64,000 nt of DNA, taken from positions 2,716,001 to 2,780,000 of the forward strand of contig NZ_CP135162.1 of NCBI RefSeq assembly GCF_001940165.2. Reading direction: 5' to 3'. Below are positions 1 through 12,123 of this stretch, one piece after another. The stretch's first letter is position 1; every line of letters begins with the position of its first letter. The translations under genes were made by a program, and so were the position numbers. The DNA comes from Roseburia sp. 831b. GTDB taxonomy: Bacteria > Bacillota > Clostridia > Lachnospirales > Lachnospiraceae. Below the pieces are notes generated by a model. The model saw only the letters and a program-made list of their open reading frames with translations, did not search any database and was not told the origin of the DNA.

Positions 1-1363
<1,363 letters not shown>

Positions 1364-1472
1364 TTATTTCTCCTTGTACTGTTGTTATTGTCACACTCTC
1401 ATATCAGACATTCCACCATTGCTTTTGTGCAAGCACAAGCAACAAGTTCTTGTCTGTTACCCAAGCTGTTTA

Positions 1473-2330
1473 TCATGATATTGCAGAAGCACCAGCTACG
1501 ATTTCCGTTAATTCCTGCGTAATCGCACCCTGACGTGCTCTGTTATATTTCAATGAAAGATCACTAATCATATCCTCTGCATTGCTGGTCGCAGAATCCA
1601 TTGCCTGCATTCTGGCACCATTTTCACTTGCTACGGCTTCCACTAAAGCACCATAGAAAAGACTTGTCACATACTTTGGAATAATCATGTCAAGTGCCTC
1701 TTCTTCGTTCGGCTCATAGCTCATCATGACATTCGAATCCGCCTCTTTTGCGCTATCTTCCGGCACTTCCACCGGAAGTAACTTCATGAGCTTTGGCTCA
1801 TGGCTTACCGTATTTTTAAAATGCGTATAAGCAAGATAGATTTCTCCAATGTCACCTGCTACAAAGGCATCTAACACCTCTTTGCAAAGTGCTGCTGCAT
1901 CTTCATAAGCCGGAGATTCGATAATATCTGAGGCATCTTTTTCAATGTGATATCCACGTCTTTCTAACGTCTCTCTTCCCTTGTTACCAACTGCATAGAT
2001 GAGAACGTCCTCTTTTGGAAGATCGCTTCCCGTAATCAGTTTGACAACATTGGAATTGTAGCCGCCGGCAAGACCACGGTTTGATGTGATTACCACAACC
2101 GCGATTTTCTTGGAGTCCCCCGCTTTTAAATACGGGTGATTGATGTTGCCGGATTTTGCAAGCATGGAGCTTACGGTACGATACATATAATCAAAATATG
2201 GTGTCGTCTGTTCTGCTCTGTTTCTTGCTTTCTGCAGTTTAACGGTAGAAACAAGTTTCATGGCTTTCGTGATCTGCTGCGTACTCTGTATGCTGCTTTT
2301 TCTGCGTTTGATGTCTCTCATTGAGGCCAT
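1473..2330 (-). CDS. atpG: F1 ATP synthase subunit gamma (operon 1)
   Basis: Gamma subunit, the central rotating shaft of F1 that couples c-ring rotation to catalysis. The 285-residue protein has the conserved N-terminal helix beginning MASMRDIKRRKSSIQSTQQI and the matching C-terminal helix (YNRARQGAITQELTEIV) that together form the coiled-coil shaft. The middle carries the SNRGLAGGYN segment common to the family. Length is normal. It lies between atpA (83 nt upstream) and atpD (112 nt downstream). An AGGAAGGAGTGAGG purine tract precedes the ATG at 2330. A second gamma gene at 31056-31949 is clearly divergent from it, so the two operons are not a recent duplication. Confidence 0.97.
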   Translation of the reverse strand: MASMRDIKRRKSSIQSTQQITKAMKLVSTVKLQKARNRAEQTTPYFDYMYRTVSSMLAKSGNINHPYLKAGDSKKIAVVVITSNRGLAGGYNSNVVKLITGSDLPKEDVLIYAVGNKGRETLERRGYHIEKDASDIIESPAYEDAAALCKEVLDAFVAGDIGEIYLAYTHFKNTVSHEPKLMKLLPVEVPEDSAKEADSNVMMSYEPNEEEALDMIIPKYVTSLFYGALVEAVASENGARMQAMDSATSNAEDMISDLSLKYNRARQGAITQELTEIVAGASAIS

Positions 2331-2412
2331 CGTTTCCTCACTCCTTCCTGCTTCAACTTGTAAGAAAATCTCTGTTAAGAAATCTCCCTAGCGCGAAGGT
2401 TCTTCACGCTTT

Positions 2413-4471
<2,059 letters not shown>

Positions 4472-4484
<13 letters not shown>

Positions 4485-4996
4485 GTTGAATCACCCATTT
4501 CTTTCAATGTTTCTTCCACCAGCGTATCCTGAATTGAAGTATCAATCTGAGCCGCAACCACTTTTGCTGCCATCATAGATGCAATTGATACCATCTCCTG
4601 TTTCACATCATCCATCGCACGTTTCTTGGAAAGCTCTGCTTCCTCGTTTGCTCTCTGGATAATACGAGCAGCCTCTTCCTTGGCTTCGCTCTCAATTCTG
4701 GCTGCATTGCTCTGCGCCTTTTTGCGAGCATCGCTTAAGATCTGTTCTGCTTCCTTGTCAACCTCTTTCAGCTTCTTCTCATACTCTGCTTTGACTGCTG
4801 CTGCATCTTCTTTGTCTGCTTTGGCGGTATCGATATCTTCTTTGATTCTGTTCTGTCTGTCCTCCATCATCTTACGGGCAGGCTTGAACAACAGATATGT
4901 CATTGCCAGGAATAAGAAAAATACAGAAATTGCAAGCAAAACGGTATCATGCAAAAGCTGTGGGTCAAGATTGAATAGTCTTGTCATCTCTCCCAA
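4472..4996 (-). CDS. atpF: F0 ATP synthase subunit b (operon 1)
   Basis: Subunit b, the membrane-anchored peripheral stalk that holds F1 stationary against the a subunit. One N-terminal transmembrane helix (roughly residues 14-37, ending LLFKPARKMMEDR) is followed by a long, charged, Ala/Glu/Lys-rich helix typical of the b dimer. The frame begins with TTG at 4996, with GGAGG seven bases upstream. An ATG three codons later (4987) has only a very close GGGAG, so the TTG is preferred. The 73 nt to atpE contain no obvious terminator. Confidence 0.93.
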
Positions 4997-5068
4997 GGTT
5001 TGGCCTCCTTTCCGCTAATTTATGATTTTTCTCTTATCAGTAAGAGAGTCTTGCATCTTTTCTGACGC

Positions 5069-5383
<315 letters not shown>

Positions 5384-6121
5384 TTATTCACTTTCATAGT
5401 TCTGACTGATGTAAGTCATCGTCAGCATACAGAATACATACGTCTGAATTGCTCCTGAGAACAAATCAAAGTATACGTGGAGTGCTGCAGGCCAGATAAT
5501 TGCTATCTTGCTGAGCAATCCGTAAACCAGCGCCATCATAACGGTTCCAGACAATACGTTTGCGAACAAACGTAATGATAAAGAGATTGGAACTGCGATT
5601 TCACTGATTAAGTTGATTGGAAACCAGATTGGTAACCAAGGTGGTAATGGGGAACACATGTCCTTCCAAATCTGCTTCATTGGCAGATTCTTAAACTGCG
5701 TTACGTGAATAAGGACAAACGTGATCAGACCGAGTGCAAATGTTGTACCATAATCTGCAGTTGGCGGTCTTAAACCAAACAAACCGGAAATGTTGCTCGC
5801 CAGAATGAAAATAAAAATCGTGCTGATGTAGTTCACAAACTTCGGAGCCGCTTTCTTTCCCATTGTAGAATAGACAACTCCATCCAGCTTTTCAACGATC
5901 AGCTCAATGAAATTCTGAAACGTATCCGGCACTTCTGTTGCATGCTTTATCTTGCGGTTCGCTACGATTGAAAAAATCAGTAACACCATCATAACAATAA
6001 AGATGCATACGTGTGATGTGGTAATCCAGACGGTCTGTCCAAAGATCTTATAGGAAAAGATTCCATGTATCATAAAATCAATGTCGTCGGCGCCTGAAGC
6101 CATCAAAATTGCATTATTCAC
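5384..6121 (-). CDS. atpB: F0 ATP synthase subunit a (operon 1)
   Basis: Subunit a, the stator membrane protein with the two ion half-channels facing the c ring. The 245-residue protein has five to six predicted membrane segments. The essential arginine lies in the SLSLRLFANVLSG segment in the second half of the protein, and a conserved late helix contains FDLFSGAIQTYVF. It lies first of the structural genes after the two small accessory genes and 60 nt before atpE. It differs greatly from the operon 2 a subunit (34696-35382), in keeping with a distinct coupling ion. Confidence 0.96.
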   Translation of the reverse strand: MNNAILMASGADDIDFMIHGIFSYKIFGQTVWITTSHVCIFIVMMVLLIFSIVANRKIKHATEVPDTFQNFIELIVEKLDGVVYSTMGKKAAPKFVNYISTIFIFILASNISGLFGLRPPTADYGTTFALGLITFVLIHVTQFKNLPMKQIWKDMCSPLPPWLPIWFPINLISEIAVPISLSLRLFANVLSGTVMMALVYGLLSKIAIIWPAALHVYFDLFSGAIQTYVFCMLTMTYISQNYESE

Positions 6122-6136
6122 AATTTCACCTCCTTA

Positions 6137-6568
6137 TTAAATTTCACTATTCTTACTGTCTGAAGGCACATCACCTCTTCCTGTCAGTTTTAAAATAGCT
6201 TTATGTGTAAAGGGTTGCAGGTACGCAGCTACCTTTAAGCCCATCACTCCTAAAAATGCGGTAATCAGATTACCAAGTTTAAATTTCATCATGACAAAAA
6301 AGACAATCACGACAATCAGATAACGCAAAATAGATTTGGCAATAATCTTCGCCTGCGCATGGTTCTGTCCGACAAGCCCTACGGCATCCTCAAGCACAAT
6401 CGCCATATTCACAGCCATTCCAGCTGCAAGTGCGATGCCAATCAAAAGCCCCGTCGAGTAGCGAAGTTTGTCCGCCACAAACCAGACACCTATAAGCTCC
6501 ACTGCCAGTCCATATAAGATAATACCCAGAATCAGTTCCGGTAATGCTTCATTTATTCTTCTTAACAT
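6137..6568 (-). CDS. AtpI-like ATP synthase accessory membrane protein
   Basis: Small membrane protein of about 143 residues with four predicted helices (for example ELILGIILYGLAVELIGVWF and YLIVVIVFFVMMKF). Its place, 15 nt upstream of atpB and overlapping the preceding small gene, fits the subunit I / AtpI family, whose known members help insert and assemble the c ring. The longest frame begins at 6640, but that would overlap the upstream gene by 90 nt. The ATG at 6568 leaves a 20-nt overlap and has AGGGA about ten bases upstream. Similarity to characterised AtpI is by position and topology rather than by strong motifs, so the name is tentative. Confidence 0.7.
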   Translation of the reverse strand: MLRRINEALPELILGIILYGLAVELIGVWFVADKLRYSTGLLIGIALAAGMAVNMAIVLEDAVGLVGQNHAQAKIIAKSILRYLIVVIVFFVMMKFKLGNLITAFLGVMGLKVAAYLQPFTHKAILKLTGRGDVPSDSKNSEI

Positions 6569-6800
6569 GTTTTCTGTCCCTGCTGCTATCCTGTTCGATG
6601 ATTTTCCTTGCCATCTTAAAAACACTCGTAAAACCGGCAAGTGCTCCTACCAAAAAAAGCGGGATTGTAATCCACATGATGTCGTATTTTCTTCCAATCC
6701 ACACTCCAAATAACGTACACATCAGAATGGGAACAATCATATTCAGCCCAAATTGCAAAATCAGGGTAAGCGATTGAAAAATCCGATTTGCATTCTTCAT
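6549..6800 (-). CDS. AtpZ-like small membrane protein (operon 1)
   Basis: Protein of about 83 residues with two hydrophobic segments (QFGLNMIVPILMCTLFGVWI and IPLFLVGALAGFTSVFKMA) and a basic tail. This is the pattern of AtpZ/AtpI-type proteins (putative F0F1 subunit family) found at the head of many atp operons. Known AtpZ homologues form a complex with AtpI and are linked to Mg2+/Ca2+ transport. The ATG at 6800 is chosen because GGAG lies eight bases upstream; the longer frames at 6812 and 6857 lack a convincing site. It is the first gene of the operon. Confidence 0.7.
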   Translation of the reverse strand: MKNANRIFQSLTLILQFGLNMIVPILMCTLFGVWIGRKYDIMWITIPLFLVGALAGFTSVFKMARKIIEQDSSRDRKHVKKNK

Positions 6801-6861
6801 AAAACTCTCCATTCTCTGTGAATCTTTTTCGTCTGATAAACAATAATTGCCTATCATTAGA

Positions 6862-6870
6862 ATTATAACA
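6862..6870 (-). promoter_or_regulatory. Extended -10 promoter of ATP synthase operon 1
   Basis: On the minus strand TGTTATAAT is seen, a perfect TATAAT with the TG extension, about 60 bases ahead of the first operon 1 gene. No good -35 is present at 17 bases, which is usual for extended -10 promoters. Confidence 0.6.
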
Positions 6871-6913
6871 TGAAATCAGTCAAAAGTAATAGACCGTTTT
6901 CGTAAAATTCGTG

Positions 6914-7399
6914 TCATAACTCGACAATTATCTTGCGATTTGTGTGTTTATACTGTTCAATTTCGACCCCTGCTGTCGTAAGCATCTTTCTCGATGCAAC
7001 TACGGATGGAGTTGTTTCGTATTTGTTGCAGTCATACACAAGTCTCTTGATTCCTGCCTGGATAATGGCTTTTGCACATTCATTACACGGAAAAAGTGTC
7101 ACGTACATGGTTGCACCTTCTAAACTTCCTCCCCTGTAATTTAAAATTGCATTCAGTTCGCTGTGGGTTGTATAAAAATATTTGTTTTCAAGCGGGTCGC
7201 CCTCACGGCTCCAGGGAAACTCATCATCCGAACAGCCCAACGGAAATCCGTTGTATCCCATTGACAGAATTTTGTGGTCAGAGCTTACAATACACGCTCC
7301 AACCTGTGTATTCGGGTCCTTTGACCGCATCGCTGAGAGCATTGCAACTCCCATGAAATATTCATCCCAGCTTATATAGTCTTCTCTTTTTCCACTCAT
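6914..7399 (-). CDS. Deoxycytidylate (dCMP) deaminase family protein
   Basis: Zinc-dependent deaminase that converts dCMP to dUMP, feeding thymidylate synthesis. The protein shows the zinc-ligand motifs HSELNAI (His and catalytic Glu, near residue 80) and PCNECAKAI (two Cys, near residue 105), and the substrate-binding GYNGFPLG segment of the ComEB/dCMP deaminase family. The best start is the ATG at 7399, with GGAG six bases upstream; in-frame ATGs at 7402 and 7411 are less well placed. It stands between upp and the atp operon, so nucleotide salvage genes sit together here. Length (about 161 residues) is normal. Confidence 0.9.
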   Translation of the reverse strand: MSGKREDYISWDEYFMGVAMLSAMRSKDPNTQVGACIVSSDHKILSMGYNGFPLGCSDDEFPWSREGDPLENKYFYTTHSELNAILNYRGGSLEGATMYVTLFPCNECAKAIIQAGIKRLVYDCNKYETTPSVVASRKMLTTAGVEIEQYKHTNRKIIVEL

Positions 7400-7488
7400 C
7401 ATAATCTCCATTTCCGAGCATCTTATTGCGAAAAATTGACAAGAATTTCACATTCCCGTCTGCCATTCTGATATCTCTACTGTCGACA

Positions 7489-7516
7489 ACAGGCCGCCAG
7501 AACTGTGGCGACCTGT
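7489..7516 (-). other. Hairpin downstream of upp
   Basis: Inverted repeat of about ten bases per arm (CAGGTCGCCA / TGGCGGCCTG on the minus strand). It lies just after the upp stop, but no clear T-run follows on the minus strand. It may be an attenuating or mRNA-end structure rather than a classical terminator. Confidence 0.4.
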
Positions 7517-7528
7517 ATAATTTTTCCA

Positions 7529-8158
7529 TTATTTTGTACCGAAAATTCTGTCTCCGGCATCTCCAAGACCTGGCACAATATAACCATGTTCATTTAAATG
7601 GTCATCTAATGCACCGATGTAAACATCCACATCCGGATGAGCTTCCTGCATTTTCTTTACGCCTTCCGGAGCCGCAATAATACACATCAGACGGATATGC
7701 TGTACCCCTTTGTCTTTTAACATCTGGATTGCTGCTGCAGAAGAACCTCCTGTTGCAAGCATTGGATCTACGACAAATACCTCACGGTTTGCACAATCCT
7801 CTGGAAGTTTGCAGTAGTATTCTACCGGCTCTAATGTTTCCGGGTCACGGTAAAGACCGATATGTCCCACTTTTGCAGCCGGAATCATAGCAAGCATTCC
7901 GTCTACCATTCCAAGACCTGCACGTAAGATTGGCACAACTGCTAATTTCTTACCTTTTAATTCTTTTACGGTTGTGGTGCAGATTGGTGTCTCAATCTCA
8001 ACATCTGATAACTGCAAATCTCTTGTTGCTTCATAGCACATCAGCATTGCAATCTCGCTTACCAAAGTACGGAAATCTTTGGAACCTGTTTCCTTTCTTC
8101 TGATAATTCCAATTTTGTGCTGAATCAATGGGTGATCCATAACGACTACTTTTGACAT
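7529..8158 (-). CDS. upp: Uracil phosphoribosyltransferase
   Basis: Salvage enzyme that makes UMP from uracil and PRPP in the cytosol. The 209-residue length matches the bacterial family. Diagnostic motifs are [14 protein letters not shown] (near residue 80), the PRPP-binding [15 protein letters not shown] (near residue 130) and the uracil-binding end [17 protein letters not shown]. It starts three bases after the phosphatase-like gene and is probably co-transcribed with it and the Sua5-type gene, matching the ywlC-ywlE-upp order upstream of atp genes in Bacillus. Confidence 0.97.
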   Translation of the reverse strand: MSKVVVMDHPLIQHKIGIIRRKETGSKDFRTLVSEIAMLMCYEATRDLQLSDVEIETPICTTTVKELKGKKLAVVPILRAGLGMVDGMLAMIPAAKVGHIGLYRDPETLEPVEYYCKLPEDCANREVFVVDPMLATGGSSAAAIQMLKDKGVQHIRLMCIIAAPEGVKKMQEAHPDVDVYIGALDDHLNEHGYIVPGLGDAGDRIFGTK

Positions 8159-8161
8159 CTT

Positions 8162-8620
8162 TTATTCTCCTTCGTTTAATAAATTCACTAATTTTTTGAT
8201 TGTTTTTCGCATTGTTTCGTAACAGAGTCCATACTGCTGGAGTGTTCCGCCATATGGATTGATAATCTCCAATTCATCGCCGACAAGCTCTGTCAGCACA
8301 TGAACATTTTCCGGGTCTGCATTTTCATATTTTTCCAGAATCTTTTCCATCTGATTGTGCTCCATCGTCAATACCAGCGTATCGTCCGAAAAATCTTCCT
8401 CCACCAGCTGGGTTGACATGTAGCCTTCCATGTTGATGCCATTGCTGATCATGACCGCCTCAGTCTTCTGATTAAGTGGTTCCGGGAAAAGAACGACCAG
8501 CCCTCTTGCCTGAATTTCAACCGGATGTTTTAAGGTATATTCACTTAATATCCCAGCTGCAAGTGGTGCCCGGCTTGTACCGCTTTCTGCCACAAAAATA
8601 ATCTTATCGTATTTTTTCAT
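8162..8620 (-). CDS. Low-molecular-weight phosphatase-like protein lacking catalytic residues
   Basis: Protein of about 152 residues with the fold and length of low-molecular-weight protein tyrosine/arginine phosphatases, in the genomic slot held by ywlE in Bacillus (between the Sua5 gene and upp). The P-loop, normally Cys-X5-Arg, reads FVAESGTSRAPLA: the nucleophilic cysteine position is alanine and the arginine is kept. The C-terminal general-acid motif, normally Asp-Pro-x-Gly, reads INPYGG, so aspartate is asparagine. Both codons were checked on the minus strand. Classical phosphatase activity is therefore unlikely; a binding or regulatory pseudoenzyme is inferred. The ATG at 8620 has GGAGA ten bases upstream and is preferred to the in-frame GTG at 8629. 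Confidence 0.8.
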   Translation of the reverse strand: MKKYDKIIFVAESGTSRAPLAAGILSEYTLKHPVEIQARGLVVLFPEPLNQKTEAVMISNGINMEGYMSTQLVEEDFSDDTLVLTMEHNQMEKILEKYENADPENVHVLTELVGDELEIINPYGGTLQQYGLCYETMRKTIKKLVNLLNEGE

Positions 8621-8634
8621 GCTGCACACATCTC

Positions 8635-9687
8635 CTAAACTGTTAACACCTGGTGTCCTGCTGCTTTTAAAAGCCGGTTCATGATTGCCTGTCCAATCCT
8701 TGGTGTTGCAAAACTTTCTGAATAGATGGCATCCACACCAGAATCATCGAATTCACGCAAAATCTTGTAGAGATGTTTTGCAATTGCATCCTCGTCCGCT
8801 CTTGCTCCTATGCTGAACACAACGTCCGCCTCGTAGGACGCTTTCGTCTCGTCGGTTGCAATGACACCAACTTTTAATCCCTGGCTTTGTTTTTCTTTTA
8901 CCAATTCATTAATCTTTGCTGTAACAGCCTCCGATGCACCGTCTACCAATACCAAATCTGCTTTTGGCGCATAGTGCTTGTACTTCATTCCAGGTGCTTT
9001 CGGCTTCTTTAGGGAATCCGAAGCGATAATTCCCGGGTCCACTTTTACTTCTTCCCCCAGGACTTCCTCTAACATTTCTTTGGTGATATAACCCGGACGC
9101 AAAATCATCGGGGTATCTTCTGTCAAATCTATGATGGTAGATTCAATTCCGATTCCAACCGGACCACCATCCAAAATCATTGGAATCTTTCCATCCAGGT
9201 CACCTTTTACATGCTGCGCCTCCGTCGGGCTTGGCTTGCCGGAAGTGTTTGCACTCGGCGCTGCAATCAGGCATCCGCTCTGTTCAATCAGGCGGAGTGC
9301 AATCGGATGATTTGGCATACGGATTGCAACTGTATCCATTCCTCCGGTCGTCTCATACGGAACCTTCTCATTCTTCCATACAATCATCGTAAGTGGTCCC
9401 GGCCAAAACGCATCGGATAACTTTCTTGCCTGTTCTGGCACCTCTTTTGCAATCGATTCCAAATCCTCAAATTTGGAAATATGAACAATCAGAGGATTGT
9501 CCGATGGTCTGCCTTTTGCGGCATAAATCTTCTTCGACGCCTCGGAATGTAGTGCGTCTGCTCCAAGTCCATACACGGTCTCCGTCGGAAATGCCACGAG
9601 TCCGCCATCTGCAATGATACGCGCTGCATCTTCCATCTTATCTGTGTCTATCTGCTCTGCATCTATTTTTACTACCTTTGTCTGCAT
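8635..9687 (-). CDS. Threonylcarbamoyl-AMP synthase (Sua5/YwlC type)
   Basis: Makes threonylcarbamoyl-AMP from threonine, bicarbonate and ATP, the first step of t6A37 formation in ANN-decoding tRNAs. The 350-residue protein has the N-terminal YrdC domain (GLVAFPTETVYGLGADA near residue 30, KGRPSDNPLIVHI, APSANTSGKPSPT) and the C-terminal Sua5 domain (from about residue 230, after the linker KKPKAPGMKYKHYAP), so it is the long Sua5 form rather than the short TsaC form. It is first in a minus-strand unit with the phosphatase-like gene and upp, and has its own promoter at 9737-9765. Confidence 0.93.
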   Translation of the reverse strand: MQTKVVKIDAEQIDTDKMEDAARIIADGGLVAFPTETVYGLGADALHSEASKKIYAAKGRPSDNPLIVHISKFEDLESIAKEVPEQARKLSDAFWPGPLTMIVWKNEKVPYETTGGMDTVAIRMPNHPIALRLIEQSGCLIAAPSANTSGKPSPTEAQHVKGDLDGKIPMILDGGPVGIGIESTIIDLTEDTPMILRPGYITKEMLEEVLGEEVKVDPGIIASDSLKKPKAPGMKYKHYAPKADLVLVDGASEAVTAKINELVKEKQSQGLKVGVIATDETKASYEADVVFSIGARADEDAIAKHLYKILREFDDSGVDAIYSESFATPRIGQAIMNRLLKAAGHQVLTV

Positions 9688-9736
9688 GATTCTTTACTTC
9701 TTTCTTTCTGGTTTTTCAAAAATCCACCCTGCTCTT

Positions 9737-9765
9737 ATTATCTCATACTTATGAAAATTAAGCAA
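9737..9765 (-). promoter_or_regulatory. Promoter of the sua5-phosphatase-like-upp unit
   Basis: On the minus strand TTGCTT, a 17-base spacer and GATAAT are seen about 50 bases before the sua5-type start. It faces away from the galM promoter and is nearly its mirror image. Confidence 0.7.
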
Positions 9766-9770
9766 CATAC

Positions 9771-9799
9771 TTGCTATGTTTTTACAAATGTGAGATAAT
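9771..9799 (+). promoter_or_regulatory. Promoter of galM
   Basis: TTGCTA, a 17-base spacer and GATAAT. Transcription would begin near 9806, which argues against an initiator codon at 9809 and for the ATG at 9845. Confidence 0.7.
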
Positions 9800-9844
9800 A
9801 ACGATATTATGGAAATAAGGCAAACGAAAGGGTATGGCTATTTC

Positions 9845-10882
9845 ATGAAAATAACAAAATCAAATTTTGGCGCAACAAGCGCCGGTGAAAACGTAAATTT
9901 ATATCACATGGAAAATAACTCCGGTGCCTATGTCGAAATCATCGACTTTGGCTGCCGCGTTGTTAAAATTGTAGTTCCAGACAAATCGGGTAATATGACC
10001 GATGTTTGTCTTGGATATGATTCCTTAGGCGAATACACAACCGACGAGGGAAGCCTTGGTGCTGTCGTAGGCCGTGTTGCAAATCGTATCAAGGATGGTC
10101 ATTTTTCTTTGAACGGCAAGGAATACCAGCTTGCCATCAACTGTGGCTCTAACCATCTGCATGGTGGAATCCATGGTTTTGGCTTACGTGTATGGGATTC
10201 TAAAATCAAAGATGACAAACTTATTTTAACCTATCATGCAAAAGATGGGGAAGAGGGATATCCTGGAAATCTGACACTGACCGTTACTTACGGCTGGACA
10301 GAGGACAATGAGCTCTCCATTCTTTATCTCGCAGATACAGATGCGGACACCTTATTAAATGTTACAAATCATGCCTATTTCAATTTGAATGGAGAAGGAA
10401 ATGGAGACGTTCTTTCTCACGAATTATTTATTGACGCAGACGAGATTACAGAATTTGACAGCACACAGGCTCCAACCGGTAAATTCCTTACCGTAACCGG
10501 AACACCTTTTGACTTTAGAACGATTCATTCTATTGGCAAGTTCGTAGACAGCGATTACGAACAGTTCCGCAAATTTGGCACCTATGACCACAACTTTGTC
10601 ATCAATGGCACAGGACTCCGCGAGGCCGCTATTTTACAGTCCAAGGAATCCGGCATCCGTCTGACCTGTTTTACAGACCAGCCTGGCATGCAGCTTTATG
10701 TTCCGGGCGAAGGCATTGAAATGACCGGAAAAAATGGCAACAGTTACGTGCAAAACAGCGCTGTCTGCTTAGAGACACAGCATTATCCGGATTCTATCAA
10801 CCATGATAATTTCCCAAGCATTGTGCTGCATGCCGGAGAGACATTCCGTTCTAAGACACTATATCATTTCTCTACTTTTTAA
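9845..10882 (+). CDS. galM: Aldose 1-epimerase (galactose mutarotase)
   Basis: Interconverts alpha and beta anomers of aldoses, chiefly galactose and glucose, in the cytosol. The protein of 345 residues shows the galactose mutarotase pattern: GRVANRI and NHLHGGIHGF (with the catalytic histidine pair region), TNHAYFNLNG (second catalytic histidine), DHNFV and a C-terminal CLETQHYPDSINH with the catalytic glutamate. The longest frame begins at 9809, only a few bases after the inferred transcription start. The ATG at 9845 gives the usual N terminus and has an AAAGGG tract upstream, although at a long spacing. It stands alone on the plus strand with no sugar operon around it. Confidence 0.93.
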   Translation: MKITKSNFGATSAGENVNLYHMENNSGAYVEIIDFGCRVVKIVVPDKSGNMTDVCLGYDSLGEYTTDEGSLGAVVGRVANRIKDGHFSLNGKEYQLAINCGSNHLHGGIHGFGLRVWDSKIKDDKLILTYHAKDGEEGYPGNLTLTVTYGWTEDNELSILYLADTDADTLLNVTNHAYFNLNGEGNGDVLSHELFIDADEITEFDSTQAPTGKFLTVTGTPFDFRTIHSIGKFVDSDYEQFRKFGTYDHNFVINGTGLREAAILQSKESGIRLTCFTDQPGMQLYVPGEGIEMTGKNGNSYVQNSAVCLETQHYPDSINHDNFPSIVLHAGETFRSKTLYHFSTF

Positions 10883-10949
10883 ACTCTATCGGTTTTAGGG
10901 GAATAAAGGAATGTGCTTTTTTTCGTACAAGGAAAATCCACATTTTCTC

Positions 10950-10978
10950 TTGTATTCACTGACTTTTTGTATTAGAAT
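10950..10978 (+). promoter_or_regulatory. Promoter of ferredoxin gene
   Basis: TTGTAT, a 17-base spacer and TAGAAT are seen, followed by a leader of about 95 bases before the ferredoxin ATG. The leader has no structure I recognise. Confidence 0.65.
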
Positions 10979-11065
10979 ATGCTCAAAGCTATGTGTATAG
11001 CAAGTAATGTAAATCTGTCCGCTTTTTAGCGGATGGATTCTTACAAAATATTTTTCAAATTATAA

Positions 11066-11251
<186 letters not shown>

Positions 11252-11289
11252 TTCCTACAATTTGAAATGTAGTTACATACATTTCCTAC

Positions 11290-11325
11290 AAGAAAAAACC
11301 GTCACACTTGTGACGGTTTTTTCTT
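11290..11325. terminator. Bidirectional terminator shared by ferredoxin and MerR-type gene
   Basis: A stem of about 15 bases, core ACCGTCACA / TGTGACGGT, is flanked by an A-tract and a T-tract on both sides, so it can stop transcription from either strand. The stop codon of the minus-strand MerR-type gene (11302-11304) lies inside the stem. Confidence 0.85.
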
Positions 11326-11958
11326 GTTCCATTTTAAGAACGACTTTTCTTTTTTTCTTAATTTTTCACGGATAGCGGCATCTAACTTGCGATACCGTTC
11401 CTCCTGTGCCTCTTCCTGCTCTCTTGCAAGGTAATTCATTTCCTTTAAGACCTGCTCCGATACCTCTTCCCCAATTTCTTTGCTAAATGCAGACCTTTGA
11501 TCCGCAATTGCCTCACCCACAATCTCACGCATCAGTTCTTTGAACTGCTCCATTTTCTCTGGATTGGACGTAACCGGCTCCGGCTGTTGTAAAAAAAGCG
11601 GCACCTGTTCCATGCCCTGTGTGGCAGCATACTCTGCTGTCGTCTGCCTGGTGGTGGGAGGCTGTATCGTAACCTGACGGATAAATGGCATTGTCTCTTT
11701 TGGAGCATCCGTATCAGCTGACTTCGGATTCAGGGTTCCATTATGTACAATCATGCGGATTGCCTTCAACTGATACCCTTTCTCCTTCAGTTCTTTAATC
11801 TTTTGGAATTCTTCGATGTTTTCCTTCGTATAGTATCGATGTCCCATTTCATTCCGTGGGATTTTCAAGTCGAGTTCATCTTCCCAGTAACGCAACACAT
11901 GTGATTCCACATCCACAAGATTTGCAGCATCTGAAATCATGTAACGTACCTTTTCCAA
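11302..11958 (-). CDS. MerR-type HTH protein with long C-terminal coiled coil
   Basis: Protein of 218 residues with an N-terminal MerR-like winged helix (MISDAANLVDVESHVLRYWE then the GHRYYTKENIEEFQKIKELKEKGYQLKAIR recognition/wing region), a Pro/Gln/Thr-rich linker and a charged C-terminal helix ending in KKKEKSF-type basic residues. Metal- or drug-binding residues of classical MerR sensors are not apparent. The layout recalls RacA-like or phage-type MerR proteins. The start is TTG at 11958: GGAGG lies seven bases upstream, and the longer ATG frame at 11994 has no site. It lies downstream of dnaB in the same direction, separated by about 165 nt. Target unknown. Confidence 0.8.
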   Translation of the reverse strand: MEKVRYMISDAANLVDVESHVLRYWEDELDLKIPRNEMGHRYYTKENIEEFQKIKELKEKGYQLKAIRMIVHNGTLNPKSADTDAPKETMPFIRQVTIQPPTTRQTTAEYAATQGMEQVPLFLQQPEPVTSNPEKMEQFKELMREIVGEAIADQRSAFSKEIGEEVSEQVLKEMNYLAREQEEAQEERYRKLDAAIREKLRKKEKSFLKWNKKKPSQV

Positions 11959-12123
11959 TTGACGGCCTCCTTCATGTAATTCTATCCCTTGCAAAACAGT
12001 CTTTCGGGAACAGGAACTGCTGCCTGTCCCCGTAAAAACCTGTTTTTCCTCTCTTTTATTATAAAGAGTTTGGACATGCCTTACAATGAAAATCGGTCGT
12101 ATTATTCCGACACAAAATGACGG

